A stretch of 46,062 bases of DNA, taken from NCBI GenBank assembly GCA_964617665.1, contig CAZUAH010000041.1, positions 1 to 46,062 of the forward strand. The letters are read 5' to 3'. The notes under the pieces are model-generated. The model had not been told where the DNA came from. It did no database searches and was given only the letters and a program-made list of their open reading frames with translations. The translations under genes and the position numbers were made by a program. This DNA is from JADHUC01 sp964617665 (GTDB taxonomy: Bacteria; Planctomycetota; Planctomycetia; Pirellulales; Pirellulaceae). This document shows positions 35,144 to 42,793 of the stretch, piece by piece. Each line of letters begins with the position of its first letter. Position 1 is the stretch's first letter.

Positions 35144-36673
35144 TTACTTCCAAAGCTCCAGAATCGCTTCGATCGTACGGTCGACCAGTACCTGTCCACC
35201 TTTGGGGCCGACCGGATTGCTCACGACCGTGGCGCTGTAGTTGGTGAAAGGGTTCTCGTCCAATGCGCCGCCCGCCATCGCACGGGGCGTCGGAATATAG
35301 TAGCCGTGATGCCGGGCGTTCGTCGCCAACTGAATCAGGAACGTCTGAACGGCCGGGCTGCGGGCTTCGATCTGGACGCCGTAGTCGAGAAACAGCTCGA
35401 AGGGATTGGTGGCGATCGCCACGTCGCCCAGCCGCAGCACGTGCAACTCCATCTCGAAGGTCTTCCACCCGCCTTGTTGCTGGGAAAGGTAACGCTCGGC
35501 CACAAACCCGTAGAGATACTGGGACCAATAATCCGACTTCGTGAGAGTCTTCTTGGCATCGATCCTTTCACACACCTTCTTAGCCACCGCGTATTCGGCG
35601 TCGGTGACGATCCGCGCGGGCAGTTCAATATGTTGGACCCGGTGCACCAGCGGCACGTCCGTGCGAATGTCCTGGGCGATGACGCCGGCCACGTCGTCGA
35701 ACGTGTTGGCGATCCGTCGGGCGATCTCCTGGCTGTAGGTCAGGCCGCGGAGTTCGTACATGCGTTTCTCGCTCTTTTTGTGCACCTGTGGACGAGGAGT
35801 CTGGTCGCCTGCGGGAGCGCAAAATCCCAATACGCACACGTCATCGCCATGGCGTTCGTGTATCAATCGGCGTACGTCGTGCCAGAAGTCGGCGCTGACT
35901 TTAGTACCGCCCATGCATTGGGCCGTGGTCGCCAGACTGAAGGCCGCCGCCTTGAGCCGTCTGTCGGAGTCGTAGAAGCACAGGATATGGACGGCGTGGT
36001 CCTCGTAGCCTTCGATGCCGCGGAACTTGGGATCGCTGGTATTGCCGTGCATTTTAGCCCTGCCATCGCTGTACACGATGCGGCGATTGTGACCGGCGAC
36101 CGCATGGCCCAGCCCCCAGGCGACGGCCCCGACGGAGCGGCCCTCCCAGGCCTTCACGACCGCCTGGGCCATTTGCTCGTACATCCACGGCACGTACTCT
36201 TTGGGCTGCATGGCGTCGCCGTAGTCCTTCTCGTCGAACCGGTCCTGGAGGATCACCGGCGCGGCATGGGTGTGCGTGGCCGCGAGGAAGAGCTTATTGA
36301 GATCGAAGCCAGGCAGCCGGCCGGCCAAGTGCTTGCGAAACCCTTCTTGAATTCCCGGCCGGATGACGCACAAGTCGCACGAGACCAAGATCGCCTGATC
36401 CAACGTGCGCTGGCCGTCCCGCGATTCCAGGGCCAGTACGTTGGCGGTACAGCGACTGAGCACCTCGCGGGCGATCCGCACTGAGCTGCCGCCGGTCAGC
36501 GGAACGGGCCGATCCGGCGTGATGTCGGCCGTGGCAGCGCCGATCCAGAGTTCCGCCGCCTGGGCCAGCGAGGGAGCCGTTCCGAGCGACAAGCCCCAAA
36601 CGGCTGCGGCACACCACGTGGTGATCACGATGTTGCGGAGCGAAAAACGGCGGCGATGGTCGGCAGTTTGCAT
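35144..36673 (-). CDS. secreted neutral/alkaline ceramidase-like hydrolase
   Basis: A 509-residue protein with an Arg-rich N-terminus (HRRRFSLRN), a hydrophobic signal segment and a cleavage region near 39 (AQAAE). The mature part starts WIGAATADITPD, typical of ceramidase-like hydrolases, and has the zinc site THTHAAP (His134, His136), DWKH-like FWHDVRR and AGDQTP, followed by AIATNPFELFLDYG. The family hydrolyses N-acyl bonds of ceramide or related amides. It is shorter than ceramidases with a C-terminal Ig-like domain. It is the first gene of a minus-strand pair with the propeller enzyme. Confidence 0.8.
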   Translation of the reverse strand: MQTADHRRRFSLRNIVITTWCAAAVWGLSLGTAPSLAQAAELWIGAATADITPDRPVPLTGGSSVRIAREVLSRCTANVLALESRDGQRTLDQAILVSCDLCVIRPGIQEGFRKHLAGRLPGFDLNKLFLAATHTHAAPVILQDRFDEKDYGDAMQPKEYVPWMYEQMAQAVVKAWEGRSVGAVAWGLGHAVAGHNRRIVYSDGRAKMHGNTSDPKFRGIEGYEDHAVHILCFYDSDRRLKAAAFSLATTAQCMGGTKVSADFWHDVRRLIHERHGDDVCVLGFCAPAGDQTPRPQVHKKSEKRMYELRGLTYSQEIARRIANTFDDVAGVIAQDIRTDVPLVHRVQHIELPARIVTDAEYAVAKKVCERIDAKKTLTKSDYWSQYLYGFVAERYLSQQQGGWKTFEMELHVLRLGDVAIATNPFELFLDYGVQIEARSPAVQTFLIQLATNARHHGYYIPTPRAMAGGALDENPFTNYSATVVSNPVGPKGGQVLVDRTIEAILELWK

Positions 36674-37031
36674 GGTTCACTCCTGCAAGGAAAGTGTGAT
36701 CGTGGTGCAAGGATCTTCACGTTAGGATCAGCGAAGCAATTGCGGTGGGAAAAAGGTAATCCTCATGCGAAGCGTGACGGGCACGTGGAAAAAGTCGCCG
36801 GCAATTGCTCTGCCGGTCCTGCGTCGAGTCTAGGCACGGAGCAGGCGCTTCGCAAGTCGCCGTCCGAGTCCCAAGCGGCAATCTCGTCGGTCCATGGCCA
36901 CTTTCGCAGACCTCACTTTCACTGAGCGCCGACGACTTCGGCCATGATCAGAGGGTATCGCGGCGAGTTGCCCTGGCCATAGAGTGCACTCTTCAGCAAC
37001 GAGACTTTTGTGTGTATGATCTGACGTTCCT
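36674..37031. other. gene-free divergent region
   Basis: No gene is seen. A TATGAT at 37015-37020 lies 11 bases before the ATG of the AEC transporter, which would give a very short leader, and no good -35 element is paired with it. No ribosome binding site precedes that ATG, so a near-leaderless message is possible. Confidence 0.35.
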
Positions 37032-37940
37032 ATGCTGGATACGCTGGCCAACCCGATCCTGCCCATCTTTGCGGTCCTCGCTTTGGGTTACGGTTTGCAG
37101 CGATCGAATCTGTTCGACGTGCCGGTCGCACAGGCGATCAACAAGTTCGTGTTCTTTGTGGCCGCGCCCGCGCTTGTTTTCTCGATTATCTCACAAGCTC
37201 CAATCGCCGAGTTCGATCCGCGCGCACTCGGTTTGTATTTCGCGGCGCAAGTATGTCTGTATGTGGTCACGGCTGTGGTTATGCGTTTCATACTGCGTCG
37301 CGAAACAGGAGAGGCACTGCTGCTTGGAATGACGGCAGTTTTTGTGAATCATGTCTTCTTCGTGCTGCCAATTGCTGAGCTGATCTATGGCACAGCGGCA
37401 GCACAGCCTATCGCGGGTATCATTCTGGTGGACACAGGGCTCGTGTTCCCCGGCACGGTACTGGCGGTGAATCTAACGCAAGCCAAGAGCCTCTCGCCTC
37501 TGAAGATAGTCGGTCTGCTCGCGAAGAACCCTTTTCTGATCGCCGCGATCCTGGGAGTGCTGGCCTGGGCCGCACGACCCATGGTTCCACAGGGAGTGTT
37601 CACGTACGCCACATTCGCCGGCGGCGCAGCGGCCCCGGCGTCGCTTTTTGCCCTAGGGATTATCCTGGCAGCCAACCCGATACGCCCTTTCGGCATGGCG
37701 ACCTGGTTGGTCGTTGCGGCAAAGATCGCTCTCCATCCCGCGCTGGTTTTTGCCCTTGCCGGGCTTGTCACGCTGTCTCCTGGCTGGAGCAATATCACGC
37801 TGCTAGCAGCGGCTGGCCCCAGCGGCGTCATGCCCTTCGTCATCGCGCTGCAACACAACATAAGAGCGGACACGATTGCCAAGGCAGTGTTGGTGTCGAC
37901 GCTATTTTCGCTCCTGACGTTATCAGTGCTGACCGCGTGA
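37032..37940 (+). CDS. AEC (auxin efflux carrier) family transporter
   Basis: A 302-residue, ten-helix membrane protein starting MLDTLANPILPIFAVLALGY, with FVFFVAAPALVFSIIS, GAAAPASLFALG and GPSGVMPFVIALQ, characteristic of the AEC/BASS-like fold. The family exports or imports organic acids such as malate or malonate. It is monocistronic. No Shine-Dalgarno sequence is visible before the ATG. Confidence 0.9.
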   Translation: MLDTLANPILPIFAVLALGYGLQRSNLFDVPVAQAINKFVFFVAAPALVFSIISQAPIAEFDPRALGLYFAAQVCLYVVTAVVMRFILRRETGEALLLGMTAVFVNHVFFVLPIAELIYGTAAAQPIAGIILVDTGLVFPGTVLAVNLTQAKSLSPLKIVGLLAKNPFLIAAILGVLAWAARPMVPQGVFTYATFAGGAAAPASLFALGIILAANPIRPFGMATWLVVAAKIALHPALVFALAGLVTLSPGWSNITLLAAAGPSGVMPFVIALQHNIRADTIAKAVLVSTLFSLLTLSVLTA

Positions 37941-38319
37941 TCTTTGTTCGAGCCGGGCTTGGCCCGTTGCGGGCGTAGGGGGCAAACATCTTGTGCTTGC
38001 AGTCCGGACAGCGAATGCGCCTTGGACGGGCAACACGGAGGGGCCGGTTAGCAGAGGCAATGCCTTTATCCTAGCCGTGGAGGGACGGACCGGCCGACGG
38101 CACCGTAAGATAGAACGAAAGCGCCAATTGCCCAATTGCGGCTTCGGCAAGTGCTGGGACTGGACTGTGGAACTCTAATTATTTGCCACTTGGATTGGCG
38201 ATACAATTTGTCGAGGCCTGCGACCGTTACTCATTCAGGGAAGGAAGAGATCTCCGCTGCCCCCCAAATCTGCCCCATTGGGAAGCGTTCTCTCCTGATT
38301 CCGGGAGATTCAATAAACG
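37941..38319. other. gene-free stretch upstream of the DUF1571 gene
   Basis: No convincing gene, RNA or promoter is found. A TACAAT at 38202-38207 has only a TTGCCA 13 bases away, too close for a standard promoter. GGGAG (38303-38307) before the next ATG is a possible but distant ribosome binding site. Confidence 0.35.
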
Positions 38320-39213
38320 ATGATAAAGAAGATTGCCAGTTGTGCCGTTCCCTATTTTCTACTTCTATTGTCGGTTTTCAGCGTATCGGTGGCGTCGGCG
38401 GGCGAGGCCCCGCGAAAACCTGACAATCCGAAAGAGCCGATCCTACGAGTCGCCCGAGTGACAAAGCCGGACCCGACCGGGCATCCGTTAGATCAGGCTC
38501 TGGAAATGGCACGGCGCGACCGGGAGAAGATCAAGAACACGATCAAGGACTACACCTGCACGCTGGTGAAACGCGAGCGCAATAACGGCGAGTTACAGGC
38601 TTACGAGTACGCCTTCGCAAAGATACGCAACCCCAAGACGGTCGACGGCAAGGTCACAAAGCCATTTGCCGTGTATTTGTACTTCCTAAAACCCAGCAAG
38701 ATCAAGGGACGTGAAGTCATCTACGTCAAGGGCAGGAATGACAACAAACTTGTCGCGCATGAAGGGGGACCGACCGGCCGGTGGTTGCCCACCGTGTGGC
38801 TGGATCCGGACAGTGTGCTCGCAAGGCGAGGCCAACGATACCCCATCTACGACGTGGGCTTCAAAAACCTGATGGACAAGCTGATCGAGGAGTGCGAGCG
38901 AGACAAGGCCGCGGGGCGTGAGAATTGCGAAGTGACCTTCCGCGAGGGCGCCAAGATCAACGGTCGTGCCTGCACGTTGATGGAAATCAAGAGTCTGAAG
39001 CCCGACCCGACACGGAAACCGGATTACCACCTCGCCCGGGTCTTCATCGACGATGAACTGCAAGTCCCGATTCGGTACGCCACCTACGGTTATCCGGAGG
39101 AGGAAGACGCCAAGCCGCCTGTGATCGAAGAGTACACCTTTTTGAATCTGAAACTGAATGTGGGACTAGAGGACACAGATTTCGATCACGAAAACGAAGA
39201 CTATAACTTCTAG
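38320..39213 (+). CDS. DUF1571 secreted protein
   Basis: A 297-residue protein with a signal peptide (about 1-27, ending SVASAG). The body contains YTCTLVKRERNNGELQAYEY, FAVYLYFLKPSKIKGREVIYV, GRWLPTVWLDPDS and PDYHLARVFIDDELQVPIRY. This matches DUF1571, a family expanded in planctomycetes and probably of LolA/LolB-like fold that binds lipids or lipoproteins in the periplasm. It is monocistronic here; role inferred from fold only. Confidence 0.88.
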   Translation: MIKKIASCAVPYFLLLLSVFSVSVASAGEAPRKPDNPKEPILRVARVTKPDPTGHPLDQALEMARRDREKIKNTIKDYTCTLVKRERNNGELQAYEYAFAKIRNPKTVDGKVTKPFAVYLYFLKPSKIKGREVIYVKGRNDNKLVAHEGGPTGRWLPTVWLDPDSVLARRGQRYPIYDVGFKNLMDKLIEECERDKAAGRENCEVTFREGAKINGRACTLMEIKSLKPDPTRKPDYHLARVFIDDELQVPIRYATYGYPEEEDAKPPVIEEYTFLNLKLNVGLEDTDFDHENEDYNF

Positions 39214-39311
39214 CCAACACTTCCCGCAGCCTTCTGGCAACCTTGGAAACCCGTATTAGGTCCTCGGACATCTAACGAGAATCGCTCTCGAAGCTCGCTA
39301 CCAGCAAGAGA

Positions 39312-40130
39312 TTATTGTACGAGAGCCTCTGTTGCCGGAAGTGACTCGCTTACGGATTCCGGCTTTTCGTCTGCGTCGGCATCCTCCCGACGTTCCAACG
39401 ACAGCGCAATGTCCTTCACCGTTCTTCGATGCGTGACAATAAATGCCAAACCGATTGCGCAACACTCGAGGTAGTGCCCGAAGCGGCTCGGGTTCTTGAA
39501 CAGTATGCCAAACAGTTGCCTCCAGAACTGCCATCTGTGAGACGCGACGATTCCCTGCCGCCAAATGTGGTGCATCAGGAGCCGCAGATCCTTGATTGTT
39601 ACCTTGGACCATCCCTGGATGGCTTGGCCCTTTCGTATGGGGTCCATGGCCAGATGCTGTCGGTAGGCCCGTGCCAGAAAACGTGACGGCTCGTAAAGAT
39701 ATTCCCACGCCTGAAGGTACTCTTCCAGTATTTCCGATTCCGGCCTGGTGGGGGCGAAGTTCAGGTAGCCTTCACTGAACGCTCCGTAGCCAACGTTATC
39801 GACAAGCCTTCCTTCGTCCCGCAATCGACTCCACAGCCTGCTGTTGGGCAAAGCCGTCAAGGTGCCTACCAACGGGAGCACAATGCCGGTCTTTTCCACA
39901 AACTCGCATATGCGATCTCCGACTCCCTTCTTCTCTCCATCGAATCCCAAGACGAAACCGGCTACAATTTCAAGACCACTCTTGTTTATGTTGAACAGCG
40001 ATTCCACGATAGGATTTCGGACGTTGTGGCCCTTGTCAACAGACTTGAGAACATCCTCGTCAGGATGTTCCACTCCCAAGCAAACGTAAACGAAATTTGC
40101 CTTCGGCGCGCCGTCGAACGAGACATGCGG
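39312..40130 (-). pseudogene. 5'-truncated B12-binding/radical SAM protein
   Basis: The open frame from 40130 (after an in-frame TGA at 40131-40133) down to 39312 reads FVYVCLGVEHPDEDVLKSVD, then GLEIVAGFVLGFDGEKKG, LPLVGTLTALPNSRLWSRL and a DUF4070-like helical tail (EYLQAWEYLYEPSRFLARAY). This is the C-terminal half of B12-binding radical SAM enzymes. The B12 domain and the CxxxCxxC cluster motif are absent. Only TTG or GTG starts exist, with no ribosome binding site seen. It is therefore a broken gene. Confidence 0.72.
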
Positions 40131-40227
40131 TCATGCGATACCGGCTGTGATATAATCGGCCCCGTGAGATAAGACAAAGCCACGTCCTCACGGTCTCTTC
40201 CATCGCTCAACTTTGAAGGCAGATAAC

Positions 40228-41466
40228 ATGATGAAGTTCGTCACGAATCAGGAAGTTCTCATCTACATCTATGTGATCTTTCTCATGACTTCCGATTCAG
40301 TGCTTGCGGGAGAAGACGCTGGTCGGGACATCCCCGGCGATGCTGCCCTTGTCGAACAGACCGATGTGTTTGTGTCTGGTCAGGACGGTTACCATACCTA
40401 CCGCATTCCTGCACTCGTTGTCTCGAAGCAGGGTACGGTCCTGGCGTTTTGCGAGGGGCGAAAGACTAGTTCGGCCGATCACGGTGACATCGACCTGCTG
40501 TTGCGGCGGAGTTTTGATGGCGGCAAATCTTGGCAAGAAACGCAACTGGTGCATGAGGAGGGCGGCGCGGCCAAAACCACCATCGGCAACCCTTGCCCGA
40601 TCGTGGACCGAGACGGCACCATCCACCTCATCTTCAGCCGAAACAACGCTCGGGCGTTCTACATGAAGAGCGTCGACGACGGTGCGACGTTTTCCGTTCT
40701 CCGCGAAATCACAGACGCATTCCGCGCCTTCAACTTCGAATGGACGCGGCTTGCGTCCGGGCCAGGGCATGGCATCCAGACCCGCTCGGGCCGCATCGTT
40801 GTGCCGGTCTGGCTGAACGATCGCATCGGCCACAACTATCGCGCGGCCGTTATCTACAGCGATGATGCTGGTGCGACCTGGACTGCCGGAGGGATCGTCA
40901 AGCCAACGATTCGCGACTGCAATGAATGCATGGCAGTAGAAAGGGCAGACGGTTCGCTTCTTCTGAACATGCGAAACAAATCCGCGAGGTGTCGGGCCGT
41001 TGCATTCAGTACCGACGGCGGGATCACGTGGACAGAGCCGAAGCTGATCGAGGAACTAGTGGATCCCGTATGTCAGGCGTCAATCGTCCGCTTCAGTTCC
41101 GGGAACAGCGATCGCAAGAGTAGTATCCTCTTCTGCAACGCCGCCAGCCGCGACCGCGATCACATGACCGCGAAACTCAGCTACGACGAAGGCGATTCGT
41201 GGCCCATCGCCAAACTGATCCACGCGGGCCCTTCCGCGTATTCGGATTTGGCGATAGCAAAAGACAAGACCATCCTCTGCTTGTTTGAGAAAGGCCTGAA
41301 GCACCCTTATGAGAAGTTAACCATTGCTCGGTTCAGTTTGGAGTGGCTGACCAACGAACGCGAGGAATCGCTGGAAGCGGTTTCAAAACCGGGAGGGCGA
41401 AGCTCCCGCCGAGCCGAAACCGCGGGAAAACACGGCTCAGCAGGAGCTTCGCCCTCCCAACAATGA
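40228..41466 (+). CDS. secreted sialidase-like BNR-repeat hydrolase
   Basis: The ATG at 40228 has GAAGG eight bases upstream; the product is 412 residues with a signal peptide (about 1-27). It shows the YRIP motif (58-61) with the catalytic Arg, and Asp-boxes SFDGGKSW, SDDAGATW, STDGGITW and SYDEGDSW, as in exo-alpha-sialidases (six-bladed propeller). It would release terminal sialic acids or related sugars outside the cell. The final about 23 residues (PGGRSSRRAETAGKHGSAGA) are encoded by a palindromic repeat and are unlike sialidases, so the gene has been extended into a repeat. Confidence 0.87.
   Translation: MMKFVTNQEVLIYIYVIFLMTSDSVLAGEDAGRDIPGDAALVEQTDVFVSGQDGYHTYRIPALVVSKQGTVLAFCEGRKTSSADHGDIDLLLRRSFDGGKSWQETQLVHEEGGAAKTTIGNPCPIVDRDGTIHLIFSRNNARAFYMKSVDDGATFSVLREITDAFRAFNFEWTRLASGPGHGIQTRSGRIVVPVWLNDRIGHNYRAAVIYSDDAGATWTAGGIVKPTIRDCNECMAVERADGSLLLNMRNKSARCRAVAFSTDGGITWTEPKLIEELVDPVCQASIVRFSSGNSDRKSSILFCNAASRDRDHMTAKLSYDEGDSWPIAKLIHAGPSAYSDLAIAKDKTILCLFEKGLKHPYEKLTIARFSLEWLTNEREESLEAVSKPGGRSSRRAETAGKHGSAGASPSQQ
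41391..41458. repeat. 68-base palindromic repeat at the sialidase 3' end
   Basis: Arms 41391-41416 and 41433-41458 are 26-base inverted copies with two mismatches, around a 16-base centre holding CCGCGG. It begins GGGAGGGCGAAGCTCC. From memory, similar palindromes are dispersed in related planctomycete genomes, so a MITE/REP-like element is likely. It is read in frame by the sialidase gene. Confidence 0.85.
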
Positions 41467-41471
41467 GTTTT

Positions 41472-41492
41472 GGAATGCCTCTGAGGCGTTCC
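41472..41492. repeat. short inverted repeat before the 41508 gene
   Basis: GGAATGCCTC and GAGGCGTTCC are inverted copies with one G-T type mismatch, separated by one base. They lie just after the sialidase stop and before the AAGGAG of the next gene. It could act as a weak terminator or as a leader structure; no T-run follows. Confidence 0.5.
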
Positions 41493-41507
41493 CTGAAGGA
41501 GTCACCT

Positions 41508-42308
41508 GTGCCGTTCCGACTTTTTGCCATCTTAGTGCTACTGTTCGGAGCCGTGTTTGTCCTCGCCCTGATGGTCCTCGGTCAGGACCCACATAGAGCC
41601 GTCGGATCGGGACCGGCTTGGAAGCGAAAGCTGGTAGCCGCAGGATTGCTGCTACTGGCGGCAATCGGCATCACTTCCGGCTGCGGCGAGGGGGCCGGAA
41701 CGTCTGATGATTCCATCATTTCAAGCACCGATTTCGACGCCGCCATCCCGCTCGGCCAGGCGCTGGACGAGACGGAGCACTGGAAACACCTCACGGCCGT
41801 CTGGCGGGAAGCCGAGGAGATCGGATCGGGAAAGCGAGGCGACTATCCGTTCGACGAAATGGGCAAACAGCGAATCCTCGAAGGTCTGGCAACCGTGAAT
41901 AGCAACCTCGACAAGCTCAAGGATGCGAACCTCCTCGACGAGGCGGAAAGCGGTCTGCTGAAGCAAGAACTTGCGTTGCTGACCAGCCGCGTCCAGGCTA
42001 AGCGACCGACCGAAATGCGCATGGCAACCTGCTACGAGCCGATGTCTCTCGCGCCCGCCCAAGATAGCCTCAAGCGACTGACAGACCGACTACCCCTACT
42101 CGAAAAACTAGCTGAATCCGAAACGCTCCGACGACAAGTCATGTCCAAAGTGCTCGACACAGTCGAGAACGATCTGGCAGTCCTGGAGAAGCAAGAGAAC
42201 CGAGACCGGTTGCCAGACGACCAAAAGCCCAAGGCCGACGAGGTAACACGAGCGGCGAAGTCCTACATCGAGACGATAAAGGGCAAGCTGAATGGCGGAA
42301 ACGGTTGA
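41508..42308 (+). CDS. membrane-anchored protein of unknown function
   Basis: The GTG at 41508 is chosen because AAGGAG lies six bases upstream; an ATG at 41463 overlaps the sialidase stop and lacks one. The 266-residue product has two hydrophobic helices (LFAILVLLFGAVFVLALMVLG and KLVAAGLLLLAAIGI) followed by a Cys and a long helical charged region (about 95-260) with predicted coiled-coil segments. A DPHRAVGSGPAWKRK loop links the helices. No known domain was recognised. Confidence 0.7.
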   Translation: MPFRLFAILVLLFGAVFVLALMVLGQDPHRAVGSGPAWKRKLVAAGLLLLAAIGITSGCGEGAGTSDDSIISSTDFDAAIPLGQALDETEHWKHLTAVWREAEEIGSGKRGDYPFDEMGKQRILEGLATVNSNLDKLKDANLLDEAESGLLKQELALLTSRVQAKRPTEMRMATCYEPMSLAPAQDSLKRLTDRLPLLEKLAESETLRRQVMSKVLDTVENDLAVLEKQENRDRLPDDQKPKADEVTRAAKSYIETIKGKLNGGNG

Positions 42309-42793
42309 ACGCTCGAAGATCCACGAGGCCGACCGTCATTCCAGGCGCAACGAAGATTCTCCGAGTATCAGGCCAGCGCGTAGAGCCGTTTCCTACCGGC
42401 CGGGCGTTCGGTCGCTGTTTCGATCGGCCGGTGGGAACTGCCTTACACTTGCTAGTCGTTACGACAGAAACCGCGTTTTTTCAGTCTGCCCACCGAAGAC
42501 TCTCGCGCCAACGGAACGGAGGACCTTTTGTGTCTTTCTTGTGCTGATTCCCCCCTGGCGGGTGCATCGGCAAGGCGAGCCGATCCGGGGGCGCCATTCG
42601 CAACGATATTGCCACGTTGGGACGAATGCTTGATTGCTGTAGATGCCGTTCACAACGAGAGAATTCCTGGGAAGCAACAATGGCGGTTTTCTGGTAGAAT
42701 CAGACGCTCTTGGACGTTTTGGGCCTCGGCTGAGGCACTCATGAATGCGAAGGAATCACTGGCCTCATGGTTGCTTGAGAATCGAAGGGTGAG
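42309..42793. other. gene-free stretch before the methyltransferase
   Basis: No intact gene is supported. A TAGAAT at 42695-42700 could be a -10 element for the methyltransferase-PIN pair, but no good -35 element accompanies it. The ATG at 42794 is preceded by GAAGGGTGAG, a fair ribosome binding site. Confidence 0.4.

Noticed and set aside
34997..36484. 495-codon plus-strand frame antisense to the ceramidase-like gene
   Set aside because: It mirrors the codon structure of the opposite gene, has no recognisable domain, and its product is low-complexity; the minus-strand gene has a signal peptide and zinc motif.
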